This document shows positions 53,571-63,698 of a stretch of 64,000 nt of DNA, one piece after another. Position numbers and translations under genes: made by a program. Position 1 is the stretch's first letter, and every line of letters starts with the position of its first letter. Below the pieces are notes generated by a model. It did no database searches and was not told the DNA's origin. It saw nothing but the letters and a program-made list of their open reading frames with translations. The stretch is taken from assembly GCF_010119225.1 (NCBI RefSeq), contig NZ_WNKF01000021.1, forward strand, positions 1 to 64,000, read 5' to 3'. This DNA comes from Cyclobacterium roseum (lineage in GTDB: Bacteria > Bacteroidota > Bacteroidia > Cytophagales > Cyclobacteriaceae).

Positions 53571-55709
53571 TCAGGATAAGATTTTTTTAATTTTTGAGCG
53601 TAGGAAGGACCTTTTTCGGGGGATCTCTCCATTGACATCCTCTAGTTCATCGTCTTTCAACTTATTTAGCCAGATCACATGCGGGATTTCTATCATTTCT
53701 TTTAGACTTTCGTGAAAGCGACTATCGGATGAATTCCAGTTACGTTCGGCATCTAACACCATCACCAATACATTTGCCTGATTAATAAGGGAGTAATTTA
53801 AGGGCAGCTCTTCAATATTGGGAAGCTCCCATAGGATAAATTCCTTTTCCGTTTGGGCGATTCGTTCTTCCCAATAGGTATCTTTCCGGTCGTAAATGAC
53901 TGTTTCGTGGTGGTAGGAGAGGCTTTCACAGGAAATTTGAGACGCATCTCCAGGGCTTCCCCAATAGACCGACTTTCTGTTTTGGTCGGTTAGTTCCTCC
54001 ACCAATTTCTGGATTAGAAAGGTTTTACCCTCTCCTTGCTTTAAACTATAAAACAGAATAAGTTTTTTCCCCTGTTGGGGTAGGTATTTTCCAATGTTGT
54101 TGTAAAACTGCTTCTGCAACCGGTTGTATAAGATGTCCTTTTTTACGGCCTTGCTCAGGACTTTTTCATCGATCCATGCCCCGGAAACCTTTAATCCGGT
54201 CACTTTCTCTGCCTGTGGAGCAGATTTGATGGTTCGGTCCAGGAAGAAAGATAAGATTACCAGAGAAAACCCCATGAAACCAGTGGCCAGGCTGCCTCCC
54301 AGGATAAACAACATGCGCTTGGAAGGAAGGGGTGTTTTTGGATAATAGGGTTCATCGATCAGTTTTTGAGAAGAAGACATCTCCAGGTCGTATTTCTGCA
54401 AATAAGCCATGTTTAGTCCGTGAAGGATGGAGAGGTACTGTTCTTCATTGACACTTACCTCCCGCTCCAATTTCTTTAATTCTGCACCTAGTGGCGCAAA
54501 TTCTTCAATTTTTCCGGATAGGTAGGCCTTTCTATTTTGCATTACATCCAGCGATTGTTTCTGCTGTTCAAATAGTATTTTTAGCCCTAACCACTCTTCT
54601 AACAAGGTCTCTCGTTGGATTCCCTGAAGGGAGTTGCTATTTCGGAATAGTTCTGTGGAGGCTTCCTCGATCTGGGATTTTAGATTTGTTATTTCAGCCG
54701 TTAACCTTTCTATTTTAGCAGCCGAGCCGTTCTGAGCACGTAAGCCCTGGATTTCCATATCCCGGACAACAATTTCATCTTGCAGGGAGGAAATGGTTTG
54801 AATAATTACCTGCCTTTTGTCAAAATTCTGGAACATCTCCTGTATTTCATCCAAATTGGAGCGGGTGCCGGAGAGCAGGCGTTTCGACCTTTCCTCGTCT
54901 TGTTCGTGTTCTAGTTTGGCAATATCCAGGTATTTCCCTTGCTCGTAGTAGTTTAGTATCCGGTTCTGAGTCATGAAGACCTTCAAATTACCTTCGGCCT
55001 CCCGCAATTTGTCCTGAGCTTTGGTAAGCTGATTTTGAAAGTAGGCAATGGAGTTGGTGTTTTCCATTTCTTTCATCCCCGAATACCGTTCCATAAAAGC
55101 TTCTGAAACAAGTCTTAATGTATGGAAACAAATACCCGGGTCATTTGTCCGATAGGAAATTTCCATCATATCGGAGGAGGATTTTCTTCCTACATACAAC
55201 CTTTCCAGTACTTTTCTAATGGAATAGTGCTCGTGCTCCCGAAGGAGGTATTCGATTGGTGAGCCGGGGGTGTTTTGGTAATGTTCCTTTACCCGAACGA
55301 GGGTTTGTTCCAGGTTGCCGGGGACCGCTAGTTCTTCCCACAGCTCCGGGTGAATGTGTTGCTGCAGGTTTCGATAGGAATCTTCTTGAATAATGCTGGG
55401 GACAACTTCAGGAAGCGACAGGTGCATGGCCAGCAGGCGGAGTACGGCATCCTCTATGGTTTCCCTTGATTTGACCAGCAAGGTAAGGTTATCAAATAGG
55501 TTATTGGAGGTGTAAAAATCCATGCGTACCACGCCGCCGTCGGTAGCACCACGGTTGGTATTGGGATTGGTGAAAATGATGGTTTTGCTTTCGTATTCGC
55601 GCGGCATGTTTTGAGTAAGGAAAAACACAGCCAGTCCTACCAAAATTGGCGGAATCAGGATCCGGAATTTGTTTCTCCAGAGAAGACGAATCAGGTGTTT
55701 AATACTCAT
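53571..55709 (-). CDS. Wzc-like chain-length/tyrosine autokinase homologue, probably inactive kinase
   Basis: 712 aa. Wzz-type N-terminus with a membrane helix (ILIPPILVGLAVFFL, about residues 17-32), long coiled-coil periplasmic region (about 200-440), a second helix (LFILGGSLATGFMGFSLVIL) and a cytoplasmic P-loop domain. Walker A is SLKQGEGKT (about 553-562). The Walker A' and B segments that define bacterial tyrosine kinases (hhhDxDxR and hhhhD) are not evident, and the C-terminus (RKRSFLRSKIKKILS) has no tyrosine cluster. It likely sets chain length and links to the export channel, without normal kinase cycling. Touches the TolC-like gene by one base. Confidence 0.87.
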   Translation of the reverse strand: MSIKHLIRLLWRNKFRILIPPILVGLAVFFLTQNMPREYESKTIIFTNPNTNRGATDGGVVRMDFYTSNNLFDNLTLLVKSRETIEDAVLRLLAMHLSLPEVVPSIIQEDSYRNLQQHIHPELWEELAVPGNLEQTLVRVKEHYQNTPGSPIEYLLREHEHYSIRKVLERLYVGRKSSSDMMEISYRTNDPGICFHTLRLVSEAFMERYSGMKEMENTNSIAYFQNQLTKAQDKLREAEGNLKVFMTQNRILNYYEQGKYLDIAKLEHEQDEERSKRLLSGTRSNLDEIQEMFQNFDKRQVIIQTISSLQDEIVVRDMEIQGLRAQNGSAAKIERLTAEITNLKSQIEEASTELFRNSNSLQGIQRETLLEEWLGLKILFEQQKQSLDVMQNRKAYLSGKIEEFAPLGAELKKLEREVSVNEEQYLSILHGLNMAYLQKYDLEMSSSQKLIDEPYYPKTPLPSKRMLFILGGSLATGFMGFSLVILSFFLDRTIKSAPQAEKVTGLKVSGAWIDEKVLSKAVKKDILYNRLQKQFYNNIGKYLPQQGKKLILFYSLKQGEGKTFLIQKLVEELTDQNRKSVYWGSPGDASQISCESLSYHHETVIYDRKDTYWEERIAQTEKEFILWELPNIEELPLNYSLINQANVLVMVLDAERNWNSSDSRFHESLKEMIEIPHVIWLNKLKDDELEDVNGEIPRKRSFLRSKIKKILS

Positions 55710-56476
55710 TAATTGCGAATTAGTTGACCCAGCGGGACACCGATTAATAATTCCAGTTTTTGAACCGCCACAAAAAAACTACTTTTGGCATTTTCGTACT
55801 CCGATTGGGCGATGGTATGAATCTCCGCATTACGCATGTAACTGGTGGCATCCAGGTTACCCAGATTAAATTCCATTTCCATCTGCAACACGTTCGTTCT
55901 TGCTTTTTCCTGCATTTGAGCGCGAATGTTCATTAATCGCTGAGCCAGTAGCAAGTCATTATATTGTTCAATGACCTGTTCCGATATCACCAGCTCCATT
56001 TCCCGGGTTTTGTGAAAGGTCGCTTCCAATTCATTTCGTTGCAGCCTGATTCGATCACCCCGATTCACTATTTCAGCTAATGGAATGCTTAAATTGACAC
56101 CGGTCCGGTATCCATTGGCAATATTGGAAAGATCAGCACCCTGCGTCCCCGTGGTGACGATGGCCTGATTGCCATAGCCGTAATCCACATAGCCCCTCAA
56201 TAAATTTGCCCAGGATTTTTTTGCCAGTTTGAGTCTCGATTCGGCAGAACCGACAAGGGCTTCGTTGAGTTGGACGGTGGGATGTTGCCCAATAGCCAGG
56301 TCGATGAGGCTATCCAGCGCAGGTAATTGATTTTCAATGGGAATATTCAAATCCAATTCTCCCAATACCTCTCCATCCTGTTGAGCCAGTACGGATCCAC
56401 CTATCGTAAAAAATCCTAAAAAGTAAATCAGGCCCAGGTTTATGCACCTAAAAGGTTTTTTTACCATGAATTTCAT
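55709..56476 (-). CDS. Half-length TolC-family outer membrane protein
   Basis: 255 aa with a signal peptide (FLGFFTIGGSVLAQQ). It shows one outer-membrane efflux repeat: LDSLIDLAIGQHPTVQLNEALV, a beta segment (RGYVDYGYGNQ; GVNLSIPL) and helices ending YENAKSSFFVAVQKLELLIGV. Full TolC proteins are about twice as long with two repeats. At the head of the polysaccharide operon, where a Wza-type exporter is expected, it may be the outer-membrane part of the export route. No Wza homologue is present in the window. Confidence 0.83.
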   Translation of the reverse strand: MKFMVKKPFRCINLGLIYFLGFFTIGGSVLAQQDGEVLGELDLNIPIENQLPALDSLIDLAIGQHPTVQLNEALVGSAESRLKLAKKSWANLLRGYVDYGYGNQAIVTTGTQGADLSNIANGYRTGVNLSIPLAEIVNRGDRIRLQRNELEATFHKTREMELVISEQVIEQYNDLLLAQRLMNIRAQMQEKARTNVLQMEMEFNLGNLDATSYMRNAEIHTIAQSEYENAKSSFFVAVQKLELLIGVPLGQLIRN

Positions 56477-56494
56477 TTATTTATATATTAATTA

Positions 56495-56502
56495 CAAAAA
56501 TA
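56495..56502 (-). promoter_or_regulatory. -7-like box before the polysaccharide operon
   Basis: The minus strand reads TATTTTTG, matching TAnnTTTG, 18 nt upstream of the TolC-like start. The -33 element is not clear. Confidence 0.35.
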
Positions 56503-56629
56503 AGTTTATGTAAAATATTTTACTGTTTTTGCCTTATTTTTAAAATAAAAGTACTAAAAATTTTAATTTATCCTTTTTTTTTGAATTTAAATTTTCACCC
56601 TATATATTCATTAATTATTTAAAAGATAC

Positions 56630-57286
56630 ATGATTCAGCAAAAATTAGCGGATAGGTTACAGGGAAAAAGCCATGCGCTTTTTGGACGGGAAGCGCGCAC
56701 GCCAGGTGAAAAAATTCGTCTTTACCTGTCTTTTTTCAGGGAAGTTTTCCAAGGTATAATCCGTTTACTAAATGCAAAAATCAGACTCAGAAAATGTGAG
56801 CAGGTGGGCAGATTGGTAACCGTAAGAGGAAATCTCCGAGTAGAAGGTGATGGGGCCATACGAATTGGAGATCGGTGTAAACTTTGGTCGCATATGGGTA
56901 CCACGCAATTGTATGCCGATCGGGGAGCTTTGTTGGAAATTGGGGAGGACACCTTTATCAATACGGCCTGTATCTTGTCGGCAAGCCAGCACATATCCAT
57001 TGGAAAAAACTGTCAGGTAGCCAATCAGGTTATCATTATGGATGGGGACTTCCATGGGGTAGCGAATCGGGATGAAAAAGGAAAATCCGGTGCTATTTTT
57101 ATAGAGGACGATGCCTGGCTCGCCACCCGGTGCATGGTGCTAAAGGGAGTTCGGATTGGCAAAGGGGCCACCGTGGCAGCGGGAGCCGTCGTAACGAAAG
57201 ACGTAGCTCCCTATACCTTGGTGGGAGGTGTGCCTGCCCGATTAATCAGAAAATTACCGGAACCGGAGTCTGTTTATACCACATGA
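56630..57286 (+). CDS. Left-handed beta-helix acyltransferase (WcaF/hexapeptide family)
   Basis: 218 aa. Hexapeptide repeats run from about residue 60 to 205 (GDGAIRIGDRCKLW, IGKNCQVANQVII, IGKGATVAAGAVVTKDV, YTLVGGVPARLIRKLP), the typical end of O-acetyltransferases. It would decorate the polysaccharide or a sugar precursor with acetyl groups from acetyl-CoA. It diverges from the TolC-like gene and precedes the LytTR regulator by 51 bp. Confidence 0.9.
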   Translation: MIQQKLADRLQGKSHALFGREARTPGEKIRLYLSFFREVFQGIIRLLNAKIRLRKCEQVGRLVTVRGNLRVEGDGAIRIGDRCKLWSHMGTTQLYADRGALLEIGEDTFINTACILSASQHISIGKNCQVANQVIIMDGDFHGVANRDEKGKSGAIFIEDDAWLATRCMVLKGVRIGKGATVAAGAVVTKDVAPYTLVGGVPARLIRKLPEPESVYTT

Positions 57287-57337
57287 TCTGGAGGATTCAA
57301 TAATGAGAATGAATATAGTTAACTTGATGATAGGGAA

Positions 57338-58036
57338 ATGAATCGTTGTGTAATCATAGATGATGATGCGGCCAGCATTGAAGTGCTTTCGCATTACATA
57401 TCAAAAACAAAATCGCTGGAATTGCTGGCGAAATTTACAGATGCCATCGACGGGTTGAACTTTTTGATCGAAAATAAAGGCACCATCGATTTAATTTTCC
57501 TGGACATTGAGATGCCTGAGATGAATGGTTTTGAGATATTGAAACACAGCCAGTACGATGGATCCCTGATCGTCATTTCTGCAAATCATGAAAATGCGAT
57601 TTCCGCTTTTGAGACCAATGCTTGTTTTTATTTACCCAAACCCTTTTCTTATCCCCAATTTCTGAAAGGAATAGAAAAATGCAAAGAAGCCGAGGTAAAA
57701 ATCGATCCGAGTTCCTATTCTAAGGATTTTATTTTTGTAAAGGACGATCGGTTATACAAAAAAATCCTCTTTTCAGAAATCAGTTATTGTGAGGGAAAAG
57801 GAGATTACATCAGTTTAAAATGCAAGGCCCAAACATTCACCATTAAGTCAACCATCTCTAACTTTCTGGAAAAATTGGCTTCCAACTCGGAATTTGTTCA
57901 GGTGCACCGCTCCTACGTGATCAATTTACATTACCTGACTGATTTCGACAGTGACACCGCAGTCGTGGATGGAAAAATCATTCCTATCGGCGCGAAGTAT
58001 AAAGATCAATTGAAGAAAAGTGTAAATTTTTTGTGA
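57338..58036 (+). CDS. LytTR-family response regulator
   Basis: 232 aa. The N-terminal receiver has the acidic triad VIIDDD and phospho-acceptor in IFLDIEMPEMNG; the lysine is in YLPKPF. The C-terminal LytTR DNA-binding domain (about 130-232) has FIFVKDDRLYKKILFSEISYCEGKGDYISL and VQVHRSYVINL. The usual LytS-type kinase gene is absent; the convergent neighbour is a large hybrid kinase with its own receivers and an HPt. A cross-talk link is possible. May regulate the polysaccharide genes. Confidence 0.94.
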   Translation: MNRCVIIDDDAASIEVLSHYISKTKSLELLAKFTDAIDGLNFLIENKGTIDLIFLDIEMPEMNGFEILKHSQYDGSLIVISANHENAISAFETNACFYLPKPFSYPQFLKGIEKCKEAEVKIDPSSYSKDFIFVKDDRLYKKILFSEISYCEGKGDYISLKCKAQTFTIKSTISNFLEKLASNSEFVQVHRSYVINLHYLTDFDSDTAVVDGKIIPIGAKYKDQLKKSVNFL

Positions 58037-58096
58037 CAGGAATTTACGGTTTGTGATGGGAATCTGTTCGTGACATGCCGGTAGGTTTTTACCGGG

Positions 58097-61000
58097 CTAC
58101 TCCGAATCAATATGCCTGGCTATTAATTTTTTTACAAGCTTGTTTTCTGCAGAAAACGTTTCCAACAGGGCTTTAATACTGGACTCGTCGAATTTTGTCA
58201 GGTTCTCTAGTTCCAAGGCAATCGTGTACATCGTATCCAGCCCGGCCGTTAAAGCAGAGCCTTTTAGTTTATGACCCTCCGTACAGATCCCAGCCAGGTT
58301 TTTATCGAAAAAGTGTTTTTGTAAAACCTTATCGGAGTGATCCAGTTCGGTTAACGTAAGCTTTAGCACTTCTTTGATTACTTCCGCCTCATCGCCCAAG
58401 TATTCTTTCACTTTTTCCACGTTAAAATGGGCTGAAGGCTCCAGATCTGCCGGGCTCAAATTCTCACTGTCCACCTCTTTGTTCTGGCTTATGGCTGCTG
58501 GACTTTTTTTATCCTGCTTGTCCTTGGGGGGCAACCATTTTTCAAAAATTTGACGGATGTTTTTTTCCACAATAGGTTTGGCCACAAAATCTACCATACC
58601 TGAATTCAGGCATTTTTCTCGCTCCCCTTTGATATTTCCAGCAGTGATGGCCACAATGGGAATGTCTTTAAGTAAAGGAGATTCCTTGATTTTTTTAGTC
58701 GCTTCGTGGCCACTCATCACCGGCATTTGAATGTCCATTAGTATGATGTCGGGATGGTAATCTCTTACCATCTCAAATGCTGCTAGTCCATCGGTGGCTT
58801 CCAGGATTTCGGTATTGGGAGAAACCTTAAGAACGATGGTTTTCGCCAGAAACATATTGATCGTATTGTCCTCAGCGATCAGCACGCGATAATTGTCCTG
58901 TAGGGATTTCTGTGAAGGAGGGGAGGCAGCCGTTGCCTTTTGAACGGGTTTACGGTGATTTAGCTGTGCTAAGGAATCGTAAAGGGCTTTGATTTTGATC
59001 GGCTTGGATAGTTTTATCTGGATGGACAATTCCTTGCATTTTTTATGGATATAATCGTCGTCTGCCGAGCTGTGTAAAAGCATGATGGGCAAATTGGTTT
59101 TTTCCTGCGAAAAATTGTTTCTGATTTTTGCAGCCGTTTCCAAACCATCCATGTAAGGCATGTTTAGATCCATCAATACCGTATCGTAATCGCCATTATT
59201 TTCAATTTTCTGGAGTGCATCGAACCCATTGGTCGCTTCATCCATCTGTATATTTTTAAGGGAAAACATTTCCCTTAAAATGAGACGGTTGTTTTCGTTA
59301 TCATCCACTACCAACACTTTTTTGATAAAATCAGTATCGGTTTTTTTAATGTAATTGCCATTTTCCGTTTTCAGGGGGATGTCAAAATAGAACCTACTCC
59401 CTTTCTCTAACTGGCTGATTAGTTTCAATTCGGAACCCATCATGGCCAGGAGTTTATTGGAAATGGTCAAGCCCAATCCCGTTCCCCCATATTGTTTGGT
59501 AGTGGAGCCGTCTTCCTGTGAAAAGGCATCAAATATTTTTTTCTGGTTTTCTTCCGAAATGCCAATACCCGTATCCCGAACTTCGAAGCGAATCAATTTG
59601 TACCCGTCCGGCAAATCTTCCAGCGGCTGAATTTTTAACTCGATTTCTCCCTCCTTGGTAAATTTAACCGCATTTCCGAGCAGGTTTATCAGGATTTGCT
59701 TGAGGCGGATATCGTCAATGTGCACAAAACGGGGGAGTTCTTTTTCCAGGTTTAGAAGCATCTCCACTCCTTTTTTCTGGGCCTGATAGGAGACCACGTC
59801 GGTGGCCTGCCCCGCCAGTTCAAAAATATCCGTTTTGCTGATGTCTAATTCTAATTTCCCCGCTTCTATTTTTGAAAAGTCAAGGATGTCGTTGATTATA
59901 TTTAATAATGTCGTGGCGGATTGGTTGACGATGCCAATATACTGGTCTTGAACATCATTAAGTTCGGTTTTTAGCAGCAGATCCGTGAACCCAATGATAC
60001 CGTTCAGGGGGGTACGGATTTCATGGCTCATGTTGGCCAGAAATTCTGACTTTGCCAGGCTGGCCTTCTCAGCAATTTCTTTTGATTCGATCAGATTTCT
60101 TTCCAAAAAATTCCGATCAATGGCATTGGAGATGCTGTTAGCAAAGCTTTTTAAAAGGGAAAGCTCTGCTTGTGACCACTCTCGCTCCATTTTACAATCA
60201 TCGTACCCAATAAAGCCCCAAAAACCTTCCTCTGTAAATATCGGAATGGCCAGGATGGATTTGATGTTTTGCTCTGCCAAAAATTCCCGCGTTGAAGAGG
60301 ATTCTGGCATTTTGGAAAGAATGGCCTGAAAAACCTCGTTATTTTCCATGGGTTCCACAAATTCCCCAAAAAAATTGATGGGAACATCCTGAAGATCCGG
60401 ATTATTTATTTGGGGTTCTACTTCATCGGCACTCCACTCAAATCGCTGAGAGGTCAGTGTAGACCCATCCTCCGCTTTACTGTTTTCCCAATAATAAACA
60501 CGGTCCACATCGGCCGCTTTTCCAATCAACTCCAGGCTATTGGAAATGGCTACTTTTAGATTTCTATTTGAAAGCAACTCATCAGTGGCTTTGGAAATAG
60601 CAGAAAGCATTTGTTCTTTCTGGATCAATTGATTCTCTCTGTTCACTGCTTCGTTGATATCCTGTATGGTTCCAAATAGGTAAAGGCATTTTCCCTCTTC
60701 AATATGGGCTTCGCCAATGGTACGAATCCAAATTTCTTTGCCCTTGGCGGTTACAATTTTTAATTTTTCATCCCAGGCTTTCCCGTATTCGCTGGCCAGC
60801 GAAAAAAGCTCCCGCATTCGCTCCCGGTAAAATCCTTCTTTATAAAACTGAAAAGACTCGTCCAGACGGGGCATGTAATCCTCCCCAACTTCAAAAATGG
60901 ATCTGGAAATGTCGGTCCAGCTAAGGGAGTTTTTTTCCATGTCGTATTTCCAGCCACCAATCTTTGCCATCATGTGCGTTTGGCTGAGCAATTCCTTGGC

Positions 61001-62227
61001 ATTTTGGATGGTTTTTTCCAACCGTAGCCTTTCCGTAATATCGATGGAGTTGCCGATTACATAGCTATTGCCCTGATAATCCTTTTCCAGGGTGTTGCTG
61101 TACAGCCAGACCTTTAGTTTACCATTGGTCTGCCGGGTGGTCATCAGTCCCTGGGCTTTCCCGTCTTTATTTAACTCCTGGAAATAAGTATCAATTTCCG
61201 GATGGAATTTCGAAGGAATGATGTCCCAAAGTTTTTTGGATAGCATCTCCTCTACCGTATACCCTAACAGCCGGGCACCATAATTATTAAAACTTAAAAA
61301 GTTACCCTCGAGGTCGTGCGTCAGCATCAGCCCCTGGCTGTTTTCAAAAAAGGACCGAAATTTTTCCTCACTGGAGAGCAACCTTTTCTCTTTGTCTTTT
61401 TCCTGACTAATGTCCCTGCCAATTGCAAAAATCCATTTGTTTTTAAGGTCTCCGGTAGCGGTCCATGCAAAGGTTTTGTAGGCACCCGTTTCGGTCTTCA
61501 ACCGGTGACTAAAATTGGATGTCGCTTCACCCTTGATCAGTTTATTGATCTCCACCATGGTCTGTTCCACATCTTTCGGGTGGATGTAATCGGCCATGGG
61601 TTTTTCCGAAAGTTCCGCTTCCCCATACCCTAGCAAGGTTTCGAAGGCTTTATTTACCTTGATGAATTTCCCGTCAAAACGAATTACGGTAATGAGGTCT
61701 TGAGAGAGCGAGAGGGCTTTGCTTAAAAGCCGATCTTCGAAATTCTCTGTTTTTATACGGATATGTTCCCAAATTGCTTCTGATAGAATCGCAAGGCTTT
61801 CCGGTATGGTGGCTAAATTTCCGGGAATAGCCGGATCAGCTACTACTAAATAGCCAACCACATCACTCCCCACCTCTAACACCGGCTGAACGGCCAGGTA
61901 ACCAATACCATTAAAAGATTGTAAAAAATCGCTTTCTTCCAGCGGCTTGAAAACTTCCTTCGTATCCCGAAATTCCCTGCTATCCAATAGGTAATGGCAG
62001 AAGGGATCGTTTGCAGCGATGTTGTCTTTCGGTATACTTTCAGAATTGGATTTAAACCAAATACCCTTTGCATCTGGAAAGCCTATAAACGCATGTTTGC
62101 AACCTGTAAGTTTTTTCGCTAAAACCACGATCCGGTCAAAATTTTTATTCGGAATGCCCTTTCCGAGGTACAATCCGGAAACCCTGCTGGTCATATTGTT
62201 TCCCTTTAAAGAACTACCTTTACTCAT
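58097..62227 (-). CDS. Large hybrid histidine kinase (GAF-PAS-PAS-PAS-GAF-HK-REC-REC-HPt)
   Basis: 1376 aa from the ATG at 62227; starts at 62260 or 62194 are also possible. No membrane helix, so a soluble cytoplasmic sensor. Approximate order: GAF (30-160), three PAS domains (165-540), GAF (545-715), HisKA with [14 protein letters not shown], HATPase ([22 protein letters not shown]), receiver 1 ([22 protein letters not shown]), receiver 2 ([21 protein letters not shown]) and a C-terminal HPt (HKLKGSAL). All phosphorelay residues look intact. The HPt could pass phosphate to a stand-alone receiver such as the one encoded at 44623. Convergent with the LytTR gene. Confidence 0.93.
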   Translation of the reverse strand: MSKGSSLKGNNMTSRVSGLYLGKGIPNKNFDRIVVLAKKLTGCKHAFIGFPDAKGIWFKSNSESIPKDNIAANDPFCHYLLDSREFRDTKEVFKPLEESDFLQSFNGIGYLAVQPVLEVGSDVVGYLVVADPAIPGNLATIPESLAILSEAIWEHIRIKTENFEDRLLSKALSLSQDLITVIRFDGKFIKVNKAFETLLGYGEAELSEKPMADYIHPKDVEQTMVEINKLIKGEATSNFSHRLKTETGAYKTFAWTATGDLKNKWIFAIGRDISQEKDKEKRLLSSEEKFRSFFENSQGLMLTHDLEGNFLSFNNYGARLLGYTVEEMLSKKLWDIIPSKFHPEIDTYFQELNKDGKAQGLMTTRQTNGKLKVWLYSNTLEKDYQGNSYVIGNSIDITERLRLEKTIQNAKELLSQTHMMAKIGGWKYDMEKNSLSWTDISRSIFEVGEDYMPRLDESFQFYKEGFYRERMRELFSLASEYGKAWDEKLKIVTAKGKEIWIRTIGEAHIEEGKCLYLFGTIQDINEAVNRENQLIQKEQMLSAISKATDELLSNRNLKVAISNSLELIGKAADVDRVYYWENSKAEDGSTLTSQRFEWSADEVEPQINNPDLQDVPINFFGEFVEPMENNEVFQAILSKMPESSSTREFLAEQNIKSILAIPIFTEEGFWGFIGYDDCKMEREWSQAELSLLKSFANSISNAIDRNFLERNLIESKEIAEKASLAKSEFLANMSHEIRTPLNGIIGFTDLLLKTELNDVQDQYIGIVNQSATTLLNIINDILDFSKIEAGKLELDISKTDIFELAGQATDVVSYQAQKKGVEMLLNLEKELPRFVHIDDIRLKQILINLLGNAVKFTKEGEIELKIQPLEDLPDGYKLIRFEVRDTGIGISEENQKKIFDAFSQEDGSTTKQYGGTGLGLTISNKLLAMMGSELKLISQLEKGSRFYFDIPLKTENGNYIKKTDTDFIKKVLVVDDNENNRLILREMFSLKNIQMDEATNGFDALQKIENNGDYDTVLMDLNMPYMDGLETAAKIRNNFSQEKTNLPIMLLHSSADDDYIHKKCKELSIQIKLSKPIKIKALYDSLAQLNHRKPVQKATAASPPSQKSLQDNYRVLIAEDNTINMFLAKTIVLKVSPNTEILEATDGLAAFEMVRDYHPDIILMDIQMPVMSGHEATKKIKESPLLKDIPIVAITAGNIKGEREKCLNSGMVDFVAKPIVEKNIRQIFEKWLPPKDKQDKKSPAAISQNKEVDSENLSPADLEPSAHFNVEKVKEYLGDEAEVIKEVLKLTLTELDHSDKVLQKHFFDKNLAGICTEGHKLKGSALTAGLDTMYTIALELENLTKFDESSIKALLETFSAENKLVKKLIARHIDSE

Positions 62228-62438
62228 GGTGTGACTGGTGCAAGTTGGCGGTAAAATCAATTATTATTAAAGTTACTATTAAAATAAATACAAACGCAAA
62301 GAAGTTAATCAAACGTTTCAATGGGTAAAAAAACGAAAATTATTGGTTGTTTCAACAATCCATTTCAATCATTCCACTTACTTTTACAAAATCGATATTA
62401 AAATTTAAAAATCAAATTCAGTCGCAAATTTATATCTT

Positions 62439-63611
62439 ATGCTAGAGGTTCTATTTTGGATGTCGATTGTCGTTGTTTGGTATGCATTTTTAGGTTACGG
62501 AGTGATTTTGTATTTGCTGGTGAAGCTTAAAGGAATTTTTACGCGCAATCCTTCAGTGTCTTTTCCTGAAAATTGGCCGGAAGTTAGCTTGGTAATCCCC
62601 TGCTTCAATGAGGCGGATGTCATCCGGATTAAGGCTGAAAACTCGCTCGCCCTGGATTATCCCAATTCCAACTATAAAGTTGTTTTTATCACCGATGGAT
62701 CCACCGATAACTTTCGGGAAGTATTAGCGGAATACCCGCAGGTGGAAATCCTGCATGAGGACCGCAGGGCAGGAAAAACGGCTGCTGAAAACCGGGCCAT
62801 GACCCAAGTCAAAAGCCCATTTGTCGTTTTTACCGATGCCAATACCCTTCTCAATAAAATGGCCTTGAAAAACATCATCCGTCATTTTTCTTCCGATAAA
62901 GTGGGTTGTGTTTCCGGAGAAAAACGCGTGCTCATGGAATCGGCTGAATCGGCCAGTGCGGCTGGTGAAGGCATGTATTGGAAATACGAATCCTTTCTTA
63001 AGAAACTGGATAGTAGCCTCTATTCCGCAGTAGGAGCGGCCGGTGAGCTGGTAGCTTTTCGCGCTACCCTTTACCAGACGCTTCCGGAAGACACCATTTT
63101 GGATGACTTTATGCAATCCATGCTTATCGCCTCGAAAGGATATAAAATTGTATACGAACCGGAAGCCTACGCCATGGAAACAGGCTCCGATTCCATTCCG
63201 GAGGAGTTAAAAAGAAAGATCAGAATCAGTGCTGGCGGTTGGCAGTCCATGAAAAGGTTATTTTTCCAAATTACGCCATTTAGCCAACCGCTGTTGTTTT
63301 TCCAGTACCTTTCCCACCGGGTGCTTCGATGGACCATTACCCCGTTTTTGCTTATTTTCATCTTTATTTCGAATCTGTTTTTATGGACTCAAGGTTGGGT
63401 CTATCAGCTGCTGATGATTGGGCAGATCCTGTTTTACCTGGCTGCCGGTTTGGGTTATTTTCTCGAAAACAGAAAATTAAGGATAAAAGCACTTTTTGTC
63501 CCCTTTTACTTTTGCCTGATGAATTACGCGGTGGTGGCTGGACTGATCCGCTTCCTGAAGGGAAGTCAGAAAAGCACCTGGGAAAAAGCCAAACGGAGGC
63601 AACAACAGTAA
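62439..63611 (+). CDS. Membrane glycosyltransferase family 2
   Basis: 390 aa. N-terminal membrane helix (FWMSIVVVWYAFLGYGVILYLLV), GT-A domain with VSLVIPCFNEADVI, VFITDGSTDN, VVFTDANTLL (metal site), GAAGELVAFR and ILDDFMQSM, then RKIRISAGGWQSM and three C-terminal helices. Similar to membrane GT2 enzymes of exopolysaccharide and hyaluronan-like synthesis. It stands at the right edge of the cluster beside the hybrid kinase. Confidence 0.9.
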   Translation: MLEVLFWMSIVVVWYAFLGYGVILYLLVKLKGIFTRNPSVSFPENWPEVSLVIPCFNEADVIRIKAENSLALDYPNSNYKVVFITDGSTDNFREVLAEYPQVEILHEDRRAGKTAAENRAMTQVKSPFVVFTDANTLLNKMALKNIIRHFSSDKVGCVSGEKRVLMESAESASAAGEGMYWKYESFLKKLDSSLYSAVGAAGELVAFRATLYQTLPEDTILDDFMQSMLIASKGYKIVYEPEAYAMETGSDSIPEELKRKIRISAGGWQSMKRLFFQITPFSQPLLFFQYLSHRVLRWTITPFLLIFIFISNLFLWTQGWVYQLLMIGQILFYLAAGLGYFLENRKLRIKALFVPFYFCLMNYAVVAGLIRFLKGSQKSTWEKAKRRQQQ

Positions 63612-63698
63612 GCCGGTGCTTATAGGGACTTTGCCATACGCGTTGCATTGGAACGGAAATAGTTTTACTTTCACCGGTAAATAAACCCAAATACCGTT

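Noticed and set aside
58078-58095. CCGGTA/TACCGG hairpin between the LytTR and kinase genes
   Set aside because: No T-run on either side, short stem; not enough to call a terminator.
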